Shown here: piece by piece, positions 1 to 13,393 of the stretch | Layout of the letters: each line of letters begins with the position of its first letter | Position numbering within the stretch: position 1 is the stretch's first letter | NCBI GenBank assembly: GCA_947581855.1 | Contig: CANPVZ010000019.1 | Coordinates: 18,159 to 82,158 of the forward strand | DNA: 64,000 nucleotides | From: an uncultured Phocaeicola sp. | GTDB lineage: Bacteria; Bacteroidota; Bacteroidia; Bacteroidales; Bacteroidaceae | Direction: 5' to 3' | Translations under genes and position numbers: made by a program | The notes under the pieces: model-generated | Told to the model about the DNA's origin: nothing | The model's database searches: none | What the model saw: the letters and a program-made list of their open reading frames with translations, nothing else

Positions 1-3
1 AAT

Positions 4-2465
<2,462 letters not shown>

Positions 2466-3146
2466 ATGAGAATTGACATTATAACCGTTTTGCCTGAAAT
2501 GATTGAAGGTTTTTTTAATTGTTCCATCATGAGCCGCGCGCAAAAAAAAGAACTAGCAGAAATTCATATACATAACCTTCGCGATTATACTTTAGACAAG
2601 CATAAACGTATAGATGATTATCCTTACGGTGGCAGTGCCGGAATGGTAATGCAAATAGAACCAATAGATCGTTGCATTTCGGCATTGAAAGCAGAACGTA
2701 AATATGATGAGGTCATTTTCACCACACCCGATGGGGAGAAATTTAATCAAAGAATGGCCAATACACTCTCCTTAAATGAAAATCTGATAATTTTATGCGG
2801 CCATTTTAAAGGAATTGATTATAGGATTCGAGAACATTTCATAACAAAGGAAATAAGTATTGGAGATTATGTTCTCACAGGCGGAGAGTTGGCTGCTGCC
2901 GTCATAGCAGATGCTATTATTCGCATTATTCCTGGGGTTATTTCAGATGAGCAATCAGCCCTGTCTGATTCTTTTCAAGATAATTTATTAGCTCCACCAG
3001 TCTATACTCGTCCAGCAGAGTATAAAGGATGGAAAGTACCTGAAATATTATTATCCGGCCATGAAAAAAATATCCGTGACTGGGAGTTGGAACAATCGTT
3101 AGAGCGTACAAAACGTTTACGTCCTGATTTATTAAGAGAAAAGTAA
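2466..3146 (+). CDS. trmD: tRNA (guanine-37-N1)-methyltransferase TrmD
   Basis: A 226-residue SPOUT methyltransferase that makes m1G37 in tRNAs and so prevents frameshifting. The motif [11 protein letters not shown] (residues 50-60), the trefoil-knot segments [12 protein letters not shown] (107-118) and [11 protein letters not shown] (131-141), and the DSF motif near 166-168 are diagnostic of the SAM-binding knot and the catalytic region. The open frame extends upstream to 2313, but the extension has no family similarity and a -7 promoter element (2439-2446) lies inside it, so the ATG at 2466 is chosen. A decayed transposase begins immediately after the stop codon; the reading frame itself is full length. 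Confidence 0.96.
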   Translation: MRIDIITVLPEMIEGFFNCSIMSRAQKKELAEIHIHNLRDYTLDKHKRIDDYPYGGSAGMVMQIEPIDRCISALKAERKYDEVIFTTPDGEKFNQRMANTLSLNENLIILCGHFKGIDYRIREHFITKEISIGDYVLTGGELAAAVIADAIIRIIPGVISDEQSALSDSFQDNLLAPPVYTRPAEYKGWKVPEILLSGHEKNIRDWELEQSLERTKRLRPDLLREK

Positions 3147-3640
3147 CTTAACGTGAGTTCGAAATAAGTCTAAATAACTCCACATTAATGACCAGCTTCT
3201 TCTCAGAAACAATAAGTGAAAATAACCGACATTTGCGATAAAGTTATGGAAAGAGCGATACCTGGAGTGATCAATCTGAGCAAGATTCAGCCCATCATTC
3301 GCCGATTCAATCAAGGCGCGTTTTCTCAGCAGAATCTTGTCACCACTCATCTCCGAGTTCTAAAAAACACGCATGGAAAACAGACGCATCAAGGGTATGC
3401 AGGCTTATTTTTATAATACTTGAGACATCTGAAACTGCCCGAATGGAACAGGATGAGAATAACTTAATCTCGGCATCACTCATACGATTGGGCTTGTCAC
3501 GATGTTTGACTTCTTTATTTTCAAGTACATATTTTTCCTGCCCAGACGCAAATTCCTTGCAAAGATCATCCGCTACACGATAAATCTCTGTAACTTCATA
3601 CACCGAGAACATAATGGTAATCATTCAAATAGTATAATTT
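3147..3640 (-). pseudogene. IS982-family transposase relic
   Basis: On the minus strand the frame starting at 3624 reads a typical IS982 N-terminus ending in the conserved RMSDAEI. Directly after that motif the gene changes frame and continues as ILILFHSGSFRCLKYYK, which is also IS982-like, then stops. At 3150-3350 a third segment in the same orientation reads [10 protein letters not shown] then [18 protein letters not shown], matching the C-terminal part of these transposases. The middle, including most of the catalytic core, is missing. The element is therefore dead through at least one frameshift and one internal deletion. It abuts the trmD stop codon. Terminal inverted repeats were not resolved by eye. 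Family assignment rests on remembered motif similarity, not a search. Confidence 0.8.
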
Positions 3641-3754
3641 TATTGCTATATTCCTAATATTCAGCACAATAAATCACACTTTATTTCAAATCCACCCTAA
3701 TTTAACAATTAAATATTATCTTATAATCGAAATTACTCTTTTAATAATCATAAA

Positions 3755-3907
3755 TTATAAACAGCTATAAATCAGTAAAATAAATCCGAGTAGTAAAATA
3801 CAAATTTTCCCTAAATATTTGCCGTTGTCGTTAAATTCTTCTGGATATTTAGAATGATACCAACTTCGATTAGTAATTATGTTACTGAAAGAACTTGCAT
3901 AACACAT
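3755..3907 (-). pseudogene. Possible 50-codon membrane-protein fragment
   Basis: An open frame of 50 residues with an ATG at 3907. Its middle is polar (SKYPEEFNDNGKY) and its last 18 residues are strongly hydrophobic, like the C-terminal helix of a membrane protein. An in-frame stop lies a short way upstream and no ribosome-binding site is obvious. It could equally be a real small protein; the family is not recognised. Confidence 0.25.
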
Positions 3908-5108
3908 GATATGGTATCTTCTTTTTTAAAATCATTATATTTAATATTCTTGCTTATCGATTATATCTGAATACAAAGAATAATTTAATACCTAAATTGT
4001 TAATAGATAGACGGAATCTCACCCCAATAATTCACATTCCTTAACTCGAATAATTGCGATGAAAAACAATTCTATCTACTTCCCCCTCAAAAAAAGCAAT
4101 TCTTTAAGTGCAATATTTCCCAAAAATCGAAATATAAACAAATGTAAAAAATAAGATTGAACTTCTCTTAAATTTTAGCTGTAGTTCTGCTGAATAACAA
4201 GCGCTACTCAACAGGATTAGGACTAAAATGTAGGAGAGACTTTCACTGTACTTCTGCTGGGCGGCAGTCAAATCTCTTCTAAATACCAAAGAAAAATAAA
4301 ATTATAGGATATCCACAAAACATATATTTTTGATTTCAATACTTTGATAGTTAATGAACTTAAAAATATTTGTAGAAAGTTTATAAAACAGGTTGGAAAG
4401 GTGAGTACCCATCTTATCCTGTCTATATACGCTTCAAAGGCACTAGAATTCTAATTAACTGAAAAACAGCATTTTCTATTTCAATCAGAAATATTTATTC
4501 CCGTTCTCCAGTCTCACTTCAGAACAAATATGTAATATACTAAAGATTAATAAAATACAAAATAAAAACAAAACAATCGTCTGGAGGTTACGTTAATGTA
4601 TGTACTCGAATGTTAATGAGGAGAGGAGTGAGAAAAGTTCTTTTTTCTCATAAACGCAATAATACAGCACCTATTTTAATAAGTGAAATATCGCCATTAA
4701 AAGAATTCTGCAGATTCGGTAGAACCAGTTAGATCTATATTTCAAAAGGAGGGAAGCGGACCAATCGTTATTTTTTGGATTTAACAATTAGCAGTATTCT
4801 CCTTATCAAGAAACCCTGTTGATATAATCACACAAATAGCAAATACGTATCCCGTAATTGGAAACTTATGACTGAAAGCACGCAAATCTCTTCTGATTTT
4901 GTATCTCTTTTAAACCAAAAACACTTGAGTAATTTAAGACAATGGAATCCACCGAATCGATTTGCGCACTATCAATTTCAGTAATCTTGGTAAACATAAT
5001 GATTTGGATAAAAAAACGGTTAGGAGCACCATACAAATCTCTCATTCCTTGTAATTTTATTATTTAAGTTTACCTCTGTCACTTATTTATCATCAATATA
5101 GGCGATAG

Positions 5109-5294
5109 GCGTGCGGAGACGGCAATAACAAAACTGCCTTACTGATATGGACTAAGTTGGATAAATCCGGTTTTGAAGCATTTGCAACAATAGGACGAAC
5201 GACATTGAATTCTTTTTATATGGACTCTCTAAAATTTATGCTGGATAAGATAAACCTTCAGAATTTAGGTATGACCCCATATTTATCTTGTTAG
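5109..5294 (+). pseudogene. Open fragment of unknown gene
   Basis: A 61-codon open stretch bounded upstream by a TAG at 5106 and ending in TAG at 5292. The composition is protein-like (GDGNNKTALLIWTKLDKSG, later SFYMDSLKFMLDKINLQNLG), but there is no start codon or binding site and no recognised family. It is read as the tail of a decayed gene. Confidence 0.25.
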
Positions 5295-5311
5295 CATTAA
5301 ATCTAAAGTTT

Positions 5312-5358
5312 TAATATAAAAAAGAAGTTCTTGAACCTTATGATACAAGAACTTCTTT
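5312..5358 (-). terminator. Rho-independent terminator of the tRNA-Arg pair
   Basis: A 13-bp perfect stem, AAAGAAGTTCTTG, with arms at 5321-5333 and 5346-5358. Read on the minus strand it is followed by a run of T residues. It begins seven bases after the 3' end of the second tRNA-Arg. Confidence 0.85.
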
Positions 5359-5364
5359 ATTTTG

Positions 5365-5438
5365 TGACCCCGACAGGATTCAAACCTGTAACCTTCTGAT
5401 CCGTAGTCAGATGCTCTATTCAGTTGAGCCACGGGGCC
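5365..5438 (-). tRNA. tRNA-Arg (anticodon ACG)
   Basis: The minus strand folds into a 74-nt cloverleaf: acceptor GGCCCCG paired with CGGGGTC (one G-U pair), D arm GCTC...GAGC, anticodon loop CTACGGA with anticodon ACG, T arm ACAGG-CCTGT, and discriminator A. It is the downstream member of a tandem pair with the same anticodon. Confidence 0.95.
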
Positions 5439-5469
5439 TCCATCAAAAAATTTACAATGACCGTAAGAG

Positions 5470-5543
5470 TGATCGCGACAGGATTCAAACCTGTAACCGG
5501 CTGATCCGTAGTCAGCTACTCTATTCAGTTGAGCTACGCGACC
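5470..5543 (-). tRNA. tRNA-Arg (anticodon ACG), second copy
   Basis: A 74-nt cloverleaf on the minus strand with acceptor GGTCGCG paired with CGCGATC (one G-U pair), anticodon loop CTACGGA, and the same T arm as its neighbour. The acceptor and anticodon stems differ from the other copy, so both are probably functional paralogues, not a recent exact duplication. A perfect -7 element, TATCTTTG, lies at 5564-5571 on the same strand and is likely to drive both genes. Confidence 0.95.
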
Positions 5544-5563
5544 GTTTCTCCTTTTAACGGGTG

Positions 5564-5571
5564 CAAAGATA
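5564..5571 (-). promoter_or_regulatory. -7 promoter element for the tRNA-Arg pair
   Basis: TATCTTTG on the minus strand, a perfect TAnnTTTG, lies 21 bases upstream of the first mature tRNA base. No clear -33 element was found. Confidence 0.6.
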
Positions 5572-5749
5572 TGTGGTTTTTCTGAATTAACAAAAGCTTT
5601 CCAATAATTTTTTCCATATTTTTTGCTTCACGCTATAAGTCAATATATTAATATTATACTTTATCACTAAAAGTTTTCAATTACTATATCCACATAGACA
5701 AATAAATTTCTTAAAACCTTATAGATTAGTTATCACACCTTTTTTATTA

Positions 5750-5794
5750 GTAAAACAATAGAGCGGACTAAGATCTTAAAGCTTAAGTCCGCTC
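5750..5794 (-). terminator. Probable htpG terminator
   Basis: The inverted repeat GAGCGGACTTAAG / CTTAGTCCGCTC spans 5761-5794, about 110 bases past the htpG stop, and is followed on the minus strand by TATTGTTTT. The T tract is imperfect, so confidence is moderate. Confidence 0.6.
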
Positions 5795-5903
5795 CAAATA
5801 CTTAATACCATTAAAGAATAAAGTAATATCCCTCAAATTAGCTTATAGTAATCTGTATGCACTTTAAATATTTGACGGTATCTTACAAAAACAAGTCATA
5901 TAA

Positions 5904-7949
5904 TTAAATCAAATCAAGACTTCGTTTAATGAAATTATTAAGTGCTTCACCTTTCAGCATATTATTTTGCAATAAAGCTAAATCCACCAACTGACGAACC
6001 ATTTTATTTTTAGAAGCATATTCACCCAAAATCGCCTCTTTTTTAGATTTTCGGTCAGCTATCTTCTTTTCTATTTCATTTAACTCATCCTTTTCCACAG
6101 TGGGAATCTCTTCAGTTTTCTTGCCTTCTTGAAGTTTATGCAGCTCTTTATGACGTTTTTGTAGTGCCTGAATTTCTTGTTCAATAGGAGTCAAAACATT
6201 CTCGCATTCTTTCTCAGAATCATTCAGAACTTCTTTCACTAATCGATGATCCACATTCACTATCAAATTAAACATATCCGGCATTTCACCATAGAAGTTC
6301 ATACCCGCTTGAATATTAGCCATTTCTTTCATTCTTCGCATATATTCGCTTTGAGTAATCAAAATTGGATTCGTCGTTTCACCCAAAGATTGAGCCTCCA
6401 CCCCGAACTCTACTTTATCAATCTGTGGCAATTGACTACGGAACACAGAAGACAAAATATTCTTCTTTTCTTGCTCCAATGTTGTATCTTTCAAATCCTC
6501 TTTTACTATCAAACGATCTACTACATCACTATCGACACGAGTAAAGCGAGATTTCTCAAATTTCTGTTCTAACATACTGATTAAAGCAACATCTAGCTGT
6601 CCGTCCATCAGTAATACACTATACCCCTTATTCTTTGCAGCTTCAATATAACTATATTGTTCTTCTTTGTTATTCGAATACAAATAAATCAATGAACCAT
6701 CTTTATCCGTTTGATTATCTTTAATTAAAGTTTTATACTCATCATAAGTATAAAACTTTGTATCTGTATCTTTGAGTAAGGAGAATTTATTAGCTTTATC
6801 ATAAAAATCTTCTTGGGTAAGCATTCCATAATGAATAAAAATTTTTAAATCATCCCATTTAGCCTCAAAGTCTGGTCGATCATTCTTAAAGATAGCTTGC
6901 AAACGGTCTGATACTTTCTTAGAAATATAGCTAGATATTTTTTTCACATTCGAATCACTTTGTAAATAAGAACGAGAAACATTCAACGGTATATCTGGAG
7001 AATCAATCACACCATGCATTAAAGTTAAAAAATCCGGAACAATACCTTCAACCGAATCTGTAACATACACCTGATTACAATAAAGCTGAATCTTATTCTT
7101 CTGTAAATCAATATTATTTTTTATTTTTGGAAAATATAAAATACCAGTTAAATTAAAAGGATAATCCACATTTAAATGTATCCAAAATAAAGGCTCATCT
7201 GATATAGGATACAACTTACGATAAAATTCTTTATAATCTTCATCTTTTAATTCAGTCGGTTTCCGAGTCCATAAAGGAGTAGTATCATTAATAATATTAT
7301 CTTTTTCTGTTTCAACTTGTTTTCCATCTTTCCATTCCTTTTCTTTTCCAAAAGCCACAGGAATAGGTAAGAAACGGCAATATTTTGTAAGCAAAGAAGA
7401 AATACGCCCTTCTTCAAGAAACTCTTTGCAATCGTCATCAATATAAAGAACAATATCAGAACCACGATCGGTCTTTTTTACTTCTTCAATAGTAAATTCT
7501 GGACTTCCGTCACACGTCCATTTCACAGCTTTAGCACCTTCTTGATAGGACTTAGTAATAATTTCTACTTTTTTAGCGACCATAAAAGCCGAATAGAAAC
7601 CTAAACCAAAATGCCCGATAATAGCATTTGCATTATCTTTATATTTTTCTAGAAAATCATTTGCCCCCGAAAAAGCAATTTGGTTAATATATTTATCTAT
7701 TTCATCAGCTGTTAGACCAATACCTCTATCTGAAATAGTGATTGTATCCTTCTTTAAACTGACCTTAATAGTTAAATCACCTAATTCCCCCTTAAAATCG
7801 CCTTTAGAAGCCAATGTCCTTAATTTCTGAGTTGCATCAACTGCATTAGAAACTAGCTCACGAAGAAAAATTTCATGGTCGCTATATAAGAATTTTTTTA
7901 TAACTGGGAAAATGTTCTCAGTACTAACTCCAATATTTCCTTTTTGCAT
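5904..7949 (-). CDS. htpG: Molecular chaperone HtpG (Hsp90)
   Basis: A 681-residue bacterial Hsp90, a cytosolic ATP-dependent dimeric chaperone. The GHKL ATP-binding motifs are intact: the ELVSNAVDATQKL helix with Glu31, Asn35 and Asp39; DRGIG at 74-78; and GHFGLGFYS at 112-120. A middle domain follows and a charged helical segment near 580-650 precedes the C-terminal dimerisation end. The length is slightly above that of Escherichia coli HtpG, as is usual in Bacteroidota. It lies downstream of clpC on the same strand but is separated from it by a strong terminator, so it probably has its own promoter; no perfect TAnnTTTG was seen in the short upstream gap. Its pairing with clpC is a stress-protein neighbourhood. 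Confidence 0.97.
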   Translation of the reverse strand: MQKGNIGVSTENIFPVIKKFLYSDHEIFLRELVSNAVDATQKLRTLASKGDFKGELGDLTIKVSLKKDTITISDRGIGLTADEIDKYINQIAFSGANDFLEKYKDNANAIIGHFGLGFYSAFMVAKKVEIITKSYQEGAKAVKWTCDGSPEFTIEEVKKTDRGSDIVLYIDDDCKEFLEEGRISSLLTKYCRFLPIPVAFGKEKEWKDGKQVETEKDNIINDTTPLWTRKPTELKDEDYKEFYRKLYPISDEPLFWIHLNVDYPFNLTGILYFPKIKNNIDLQKNKIQLYCNQVYVTDSVEGIVPDFLTLMHGVIDSPDIPLNVSRSYLQSDSNVKKISSYISKKVSDRLQAIFKNDRPDFEAKWDDLKIFIHYGMLTQEDFYDKANKFSLLKDTDTKFYTYDEYKTLIKDNQTDKDGSLIYLYSNNKEEQYSYIEAAKNKGYSVLLMDGQLDVALISMLEQKFEKSRFTRVDSDVVDRLIVKEDLKDTTLEQEKKNILSSVFRSQLPQIDKVEFGVEAQSLGETTNPILITQSEYMRRMKEMANIQAGMNFYGEMPDMFNLIVNVDHRLVKEVLNDSEKECENVLTPIEQEIQALQKRHKELHKLQEGKKTEEIPTVEKDELNEIEKKIADRKSKKEAILGEYASKNKMVRQLVDLALLQNNMLKGEALNNFIKRSLDLI

Positions 7950-8000
7950 AACTTTATTAACAATTTTAATTTAATAATTCGTTTTTATAATTAGAGGGAC

Positions 8001-8034
8001 AAAAAAAATGCCAGACACTTAAATGTCTGACATT
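8001..8034 (-). terminator. clpC terminator
   Basis: On the minus strand the stem AATGTCAGACA / TGTCTGGCATT (8008-8034) is followed by eight T residues. It starts 27 bases after the clpC stop codon and separates clpC from htpG. Confidence 0.9.
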
Positions 8035-8061
8035 TTGTCTGAGAAATATTGTTTATTTAGC

Positions 8062-10581
8062 TTATCCTTTCATTTTAGATAATGTAAAAGTCAATTTTTC
8101 GTCATCTTCTTTATTTACATCCACTAAAATTGTAGCATTTTCAGGAATATCATCACCATTTACAAGTAATTCGGCAATGCCATCTTCCACATAGGTTTGA
8201 ACCGAACGCTTCAAAGGGCGAGCTCCATATTGCATATCATATCCCTTAGTAGCCACAAACCTTTTTGCTTCATTCGATATCGACATGTTATAACCAATCG
8301 TTTTCAATCTCTTCGCAACGCCTTTCAACTCTAAATCTACAATCTGATTGATAGATTCCATCGTTAATGGATCGAAAGTAATAATTTCATCAATACGATT
8401 AATAAACTCTGGAGCAAACGACTTATTTAAAGCTTTCTGAATGATATTCCTTGAATTTTCAGCTTCACCCGCAAAGTTTTGATTAGTAAAACCAATTCCA
8501 CGTCCTAATTCTCTAACTTGACGTGTTCCCACATTAGAAGTCATTATAATAATTGTATTTCTAAAATCAACCGTTCGCCCGTAGCTATCTGTCAACCTAC
8601 CTTCATCCATCACTTGAAGTAAAATATTATACACATCTGAATGAGCTTTTTCCAATTCGTCAAGCAATATAATAGAATATGGATGACGGCGTACCTTCTC
8701 TGTTAGTTGACCACCTTCTTCATATCCAACGTATCCCGGAGGAGCACCAACCAAACGCGAAACAGTAAATTTATCCATATATTCACTCATATCTATACGA
8801 ATCAATGCATCTGATGAACCAAACATATATTCCGCCAATTCCTTAGCTAATAAAGTTTTACCTACACCAGTAGGTCCCAAAAACATAAATGTTCCAATCG
8901 GCCGATTCGGATCTTTTAAACCAATACGGCTCCGTTGTACTGCTTTTACAAGTTTCTCTATTGCAGCATCTTGAGCAATTACCTTGCACTTCAAATCAGC
9001 CTTCATATTTTGCAAACGTACACCTTCTACTTGGGCCATACGCTGTACAGGAACCCCCGACATCATGGAAACAACTTCTGCTATTTGGTTTTCATCCACC
9101 AATTCTCTCTTTTCCTTCAAACGTTCTTCCCATTCATGTTTCAAAGTTTCAAGCTGAGTCGTCAGTTCTTTCTCTTTATCACGATAACTTGCAGCCAACT
9201 CATAATTCTGTAATTTGACAGCTTCATTTTTCTTTAACTTAAATTCATCTATTAGCTTTTCTTGGTCTTCAATTTCTTTTGGTGCACTTACATTAATTAA
9301 ATGCACTCTCGAACCAGCTTCATCCAATACGTCTATTGCTTTATCAGGAAAACAACGATCGGTAATATAACGTTCTGTCAAATTGACACATGCGTGTAAA
9401 GCAGCCTCTGTATAAATTACATTGTGATGTTCCTCATATTTACCTTTAATATTATTCAAAATCTGCAAAGTTTCTTCCGTGGTAGTGGCTTCTACAATAA
9501 CTTTCTGAAAACGGCGTTCTAATGCTCCATCCTTCTCTATAGTTTTACGAAATTCATCTAATGTTGTAGCTCCAATGCATTGTATTTCTCCACGAGCCAA
9601 AGCTGGCTTCAACATATTAGCCGCATCCATTGATCCCGGGGCAGACCCCGCACCAATGATTGTATGAATTTCGTCAATGAAAAGGATGATATTTGAATTC
9701 TTTTCCACTTCACTCAAAATAGAACGAATACGTTCTTCAAATTGACCACGATACTTCGTTCCTGCAACAACTGCTGTCAAATCCAGTACTATCACACGTT
9801 TATCAAAAAGAACGCGTGAAACCTTTTTCTCTACAATTCTGTTAGCTAAGCCTTCTACAATTGCAGATTTACCGACACCTGGTTCCCCAATAAGTATTGG
9901 ATTATTTTTCTTACGACGACTTAAAATCTGCGCCAAACGCTCTATTTCCTTTTCACGTCCAACGACTGGATCTAGTTTGCCGTCTTCTGCAGCTCTAGTT
10001 AGGTCCACACCAAAACTATCAATAACAGGAGTATCATTGACTACTTTCTGTTGCTGAGATTGTTGAATGTTATTTTGCCCAGGGATCCGATCGCTAACAA
10101 CTTCTTCATCCTCTTCTCCGTTAAATCCTAAACCCGAATTAATATCAGGTTTTAATGAAATTAGTTCAAAAATATTAGAATAATAAATATCATTCTGCTC
10201 TAAAATCTTAGCAGCCAGATTCTTTTTATCCTTTAATATAGCCAATAATATATGCTCTGAGTCAGCAATGTTACTTTTCAACAAGCGGGCTTCTAAAATA
10301 CACAACTTCAAAACTCTTGCCGCAGATTCATTCAATACTATTTCATCACCAGAAACAAGATTTTCAAAATTCTCCTTCAACAACAACGCTTCAATCTCTT
10401 TCTTTATATCCTGCAAATTTACATGAAATTTAGACAACAGATCAATCGCTTTACCTTCTCCATCCCTGATCAGTCCCAACAACAAGTGTTCAGGTCCTAT
10501 ATAATTATTTCGCAAGCGTTCAGCCTCCTCCTTACTATATATCAAAATATCGGACACTTTTTGTGAAAATTGATTATTCAT
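8062..10581 (-). CDS. clpC: ATP-dependent Clp protease ATPase ClpC
   Basis: An 839-residue Hsp100 unfoldase that feeds substrates to ClpP. Order of parts: two Clp-N repeats within about 1-145; a Gln-rich linker (170-185); the first AAA+ module with Walker A GEPGVGKS (232-239) and Walker B ILFIDE (299-304); a coiled-coil middle region around 435-495 with a UVR-like stretch; the second AAA+ module with GPTGVGKT (569-576) and LLDELEKAH; and a C-terminal D2-small domain. The middle region is shorter than in ClpB, which supports ClpC. A ribosome-binding sequence (AGAGAGG) lies upstream of the ATG and a perfect -7 element TATCTTTG lies at 10615-10622. It diverges from gyrA. No ClpC adaptor gene is nearby. 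Confidence 0.95.
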   Translation of the reverse strand: MNNQFSQKVSDILIYSKEEAERLRNNYIGPEHLLLGLIRDGEGKAIDLLSKFHVNLQDIKKEIEALLLKENFENLVSGDEIVLNESAARVLKLCILEARLLKSNIADSEHILLAILKDKKNLAAKILEQNDIYYSNIFELISLKPDINSGLGFNGEEDEEVVSDRIPGQNNIQQSQQQKVVNDTPVIDSFGVDLTRAAEDGKLDPVVGREKEIERLAQILSRRKKNNPILIGEPGVGKSAIVEGLANRIVEKKVSRVLFDKRVIVLDLTAVVAGTKYRGQFEERIRSILSEVEKNSNIILFIDEIHTIIGAGSAPGSMDAANMLKPALARGEIQCIGATTLDEFRKTIEKDGALERRFQKVIVEATTTEETLQILNNIKGKYEEHHNVIYTEAALHACVNLTERYITDRCFPDKAIDVLDEAGSRVHLINVSAPKEIEDQEKLIDEFKLKKNEAVKLQNYELAASYRDKEKELTTQLETLKHEWEERLKEKRELVDENQIAEVVSMMSGVPVQRMAQVEGVRLQNMKADLKCKVIAQDAAIEKLVKAVQRSRIGLKDPNRPIGTFMFLGPTGVGKTLLAKELAEYMFGSSDALIRIDMSEYMDKFTVSRLVGAPPGYVGYEEGGQLTEKVRRHPYSIILLDELEKAHSDVYNILLQVMDEGRLTDSYGRTVDFRNTIIIMTSNVGTRQVRELGRGIGFTNQNFAGEAENSRNIIQKALNKSFAPEFINRIDEIITFDPLTMESINQIVDLELKGVAKRLKTIGYNMSISNEAKRFVATKGYDMQYGARPLKRSVQTYVEDGIAELLVNGDDIPENATILVDVNKEDDEKLTFTLSKMKG

Positions 10582-10841
10582 ACTTTATTACCTCTCTTTA
10601 ATTAATCATCAATGCAAAGATAAGCATTATAGCCTATTTATCGCATCTAAATCTACTTAAATATTCTAACAAATTACGTGCCAATCTATAATTATACATA
10701 AGAAAAAGCGAACTATCTCCTCTTGTTCTAATAAACCTTTTAAGAGTTTTTTTCTTTTAAGACTTCATCATCTCACAAATTTGTTGTAATTTAGCATAGT
10801 TTTTATAGATGACAATAATGTATAATTAATATTCATTCTAA
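10582..10841. promoter_or_regulatory. clpC-gyrA divergent promoter region
   Basis: The 260-base gap contains TATCTTTG on the minus strand at 10615-10622 as the likely clpC -7 element. For gyrA only an imperfect TAGTTTTA at 10797-10804 was found, so its promoter is not assigned. Confidence 0.5.
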
Positions 10842-13346
10842 ATGCTTGAACAAGACAGAATTATAAAAATTAACCTTGAAGAGGAAATGAAGACGTCGTA
10901 CATAGATTACTCAATGTCCGTAATTGTTGCACGCGCCCTCCCTGATGTACGAGATGGTTTTAAACCAGTTCATAGAAGAATTCTTTTCGGAATGATGGAA
11001 CTTGGAAATACTTCTGATAAACCTTATAAAAAATCAGCCAGAATCGTTGGTGAGGTATTAGGTAAATATCATCCACATGGTGATTCATCCGTATATGGTG
11101 CTTTAGTTAGAATGGCTCAAGATTGGGCAATGCGTTATCCATTAGTTGATGGTCAAGGAAATTTTGGTTCCGTAGATGGAGACAGCCCTGCAGCTATGCG
11201 CTACACTGAAGCTCGTTTGAAAAAATTAGGAGAAGAGATGATGCAAGATCTATATAAAGAGACTGTAGATTTTCAAAATAACTTCGATGACACATTACAA
11301 GAACCCACCGTAATGCCCACGCGTATTCCTAATTTGTTAGTAAATGGAGCATCTGGTATCGCAGTAGGTATGGCCACAAACATTCCAACACATAACTTAT
11401 CAGAAGTAATAGATGCATGCATTGCTTTTATCGATAATAATGATATAGAATTAGAAAGTTTAATGCAATATGTTAAAGCTCCGGATTTTCCGACAGGTGG
11501 ATATATTTACGGAATTAGCGGAGTTCGCGAAGCATATGAAACTGGACGAGGTCGAGTTATTATGCGTGCAAAAGCTGAAATTGAAACAGGTAATACGCAT
11601 GATAAAATTATTGTTACCGAAATACCCTATAATGTGAATAAGGCCGAGTTAATAAAAAATATTGCAGACTTGGTTAATGAAAAAAGAATTGAAGGTATTT
11701 CTAACGCTAATGATGAATCCGATCGCGAAGGCATGCGTATTGTAATTGATATTAAACGAGATGCCAATGCAAGTGTAGTTTTAAATAAATTATACAAAAT
11801 GACAGCGTTACAAACCTCATTTGGGGTCAATACAATTGCCTTGGTTCACGGACGTCCTAAAACTTTAAGCTTGAAAGATTGCATCAAATATTTTGTAGAA
11901 CATCGCCATGAAGTGGTTATTCGCCGCACAGAATATGATCTTAGAAAAGCAAAAGAACGAGCACATATTTTGGAAGGACTAATTATTGCTTCTGATAATA
12001 TTGATGAAGTAGTACATATTATACGTGCTGCAAAAACACCGAATGAAGCTATTGAAAATTTAATGAACCGTTTCCAATTATCAGATCTTCAGTCACGGGC
12101 TATTGTTGAAATGCGACTTCGTCAATTAACAGGTCTTCTTCAAGATCAGTTACATAATGAATATGAAGACATTATGAAACAAATTTCTTATTATGAAGAA
12201 ATACTTTCCAATGAAAATTTATGTAAAAAAGTCATTAAAGACGAACTAATAGAAGTGAAAGAAAAATACGGAGATGAAAGACGTTCTGAGATTGTATATT
12301 CTTCAGAAGAATTTAATCCAGAAGATTTCTACGCCGACGATGAAATGGTAATTACAATTTCTCATTTAGGATATATAAAACGTACCCCGCTTAGTGAATT
12401 CCGGGCACAAAACAGAGGCGGAGTGGGAGCTAAAGGAACAGAAACGCGTGATGAAGATTTTGTAGAATATATCTATCCAGCAACCATGCATAATACTATG
12501 CTATTTTTTACCCAGAAAGGTAAATGCTATTGGTTAAAAGTATATGAAATACCTGAAGGAGCCAAAAATACAAAAGGACGAGCAATTCAAAATCTTTTAA
12601 ATATTGATGCCGATGATGCTGTAAATGCTTTTGTCAGAGTGAAAAATCTGACAGACACAGAATTTATCAATAGTCATTATTTAATTTTTTGTACTAAAAA
12701 CGGAGTTGTTAAGAAAACATGCTTGGAACAGTACTCACGTCCCCGTCAAAATGGAGTAAATGCAATAACTATTCGTGAAGACGATCGTGTTATAGCTGTC
12801 AGAATGACAAATGGTGATAACGATATTATTATAGCCAACCGTAATGGACGTGCCATTCGTTTTCATGAAAGTTCGGTTCGAGAAATGGGTCGTACTGCTA
12901 CAGGAGTTAAAGGTATAACGCTTGATGAAGACGGTAGAGATGAAGTTATTGGAATGATTTGCATAAAAGATATGAAAAAAGAATCTATTATGGTGGTTTC
13001 AGAACAAGGATATGGAAAACGATCTGATATTGAAGACTATCGTAAAACTAATCGAGGAGGGAAAGGCGTTAAAACACTAAATATTACAGCAAAAACAGGT
13101 AAACTAGTTGCTATAAAAACAGTAACAGACGATAATGATTTGATGATTATTAATAAATCAGGTATCACACTTCGTCTAAAAGTTGCAAATGTACGCATAA
13201 TGGGACGTGCTACTCAAGGAGTAAAATTGATTAATCTAGAAAAGAGAAACGACCAAATCGCTTCTGTTTGTAAAGTGAACTCCGAAAATGAAGATGATTC
13301 ATTAATAAATATGAATGAACAAATAGAATCTGCAGAATCAAAATGA
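10842..13346 (+). CDS. gyrA: DNA gyrase subunit A
   Basis: An 834-residue type IIA topoisomerase subunit that cuts and reseals DNA during negative supercoiling. The breakage-reunion domain is clear, with the catalytic tyrosine at residue 121 ([10 protein letters not shown]). The quinolone-resistance region reads [23 protein letters not shown]; the serine equivalent to E. coli Ser83 is present at residue 82, while the position equivalent to Asp87 is Gly86. The C-terminal domain contains beta-pinwheel repeats and the GyrA-box-like NRGGKG at about residue 725, which supports gyrase over topoisomerase IV. Translation starts at the first ATG. A secreted TPR-protein gene follows after 47 bases and is probably co-transcribed. 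Confidence 0.97.
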   Translation: MLEQDRIIKINLEEEMKTSYIDYSMSVIVARALPDVRDGFKPVHRRILFGMMELGNTSDKPYKKSARIVGEVLGKYHPHGDSSVYGALVRMAQDWAMRYPLVDGQGNFGSVDGDSPAAMRYTEARLKKLGEEMMQDLYKETVDFQNNFDDTLQEPTVMPTRIPNLLVNGASGIAVGMATNIPTHNLSEVIDACIAFIDNNDIELESLMQYVKAPDFPTGGYIYGISGVREAYETGRGRVIMRAKAEIETGNTHDKIIVTEIPYNVNKAELIKNIADLVNEKRIEGISNANDESDREGMRIVIDIKRDANASVVLNKLYKMTALQTSFGVNTIALVHGRPKTLSLKDCIKYFVEHRHEVVIRRTEYDLRKAKERAHILEGLIIASDNIDEVVHIIRAAKTPNEAIENLMNRFQLSDLQSRAIVEMRLRQLTGLLQDQLHNEYEDIMKQISYYEEILSNENLCKKVIKDELIEVKEKYGDERRSEIVYSSEEFNPEDFYADDEMVITISHLGYIKRTPLSEFRAQNRGGVGAKGTETRDEDFVEYIYPATMHNTMLFFTQKGKCYWLKVYEIPEGAKNTKGRAIQNLLNIDADDAVNAFVRVKNLTDTEFINSHYLIFCTKNGVVKKTCLEQYSRPRQNGVNAITIREDDRVIAVRMTNGDNDIIIANRNGRAIRFHESSVREMGRTATGVKGITLDEDGRDEVIGMICIKDMKKESIMVVSEQGYGKRSDIEDYRKTNRGGKGVKTLNITAKTGKLVAIKTVTDDNDLMIINKSGITLRLKVANVRIMGRATQGVKLINLEKRNDQIASVCKVNSENEDDSLINMNEQIESAESK

Positions 13347-13393
13347 ACTAAAATAAAAAAATAGAATTAAGTAAAATTTAATCGATCAAAATC

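Larger units (their letters stand above)
3641..5311. other. Gene-poor debris region
   Basis: About 1.7 kb without an intact gene. Several short open stretches look like pieces of old coding sequence: minus 3755-3907, with a hydrophilic KYPEEFNDNGKYLGK stretch followed by a hydrophobic tail; minus 4781-4997, two pieces in different frames that read as one membrane-protein fragment ending in GYVFAICVIISTGFLDK; and plus 5109-5294, 61 codons with GDGNNKTALLIWTKLDK. None was recognised. The stretch lies between the IS982 relic and the 3' side of the tRNA-Arg pair, a common place for island insertion and decay. Confidence 0.55.
5544..5903. other. htpG-tRNA intergenic region
   Basis: This 360-base AT-rich gap holds the tRNA promoter element near 5564 and an inverted repeat at 5761-5794 (arms GAGCGGACT and AGTCCGCTC) that, read on the minus strand, is followed by a T-rich stretch and probably ends the htpG transcript. 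Nothing else was seen. Confidence 0.6.

Noticed and set aside
4104..4289. 61-codon minus-strand frame
   Set aside because: No start context, no family similarity and a low-quality composition; treated as noise in the debris region.
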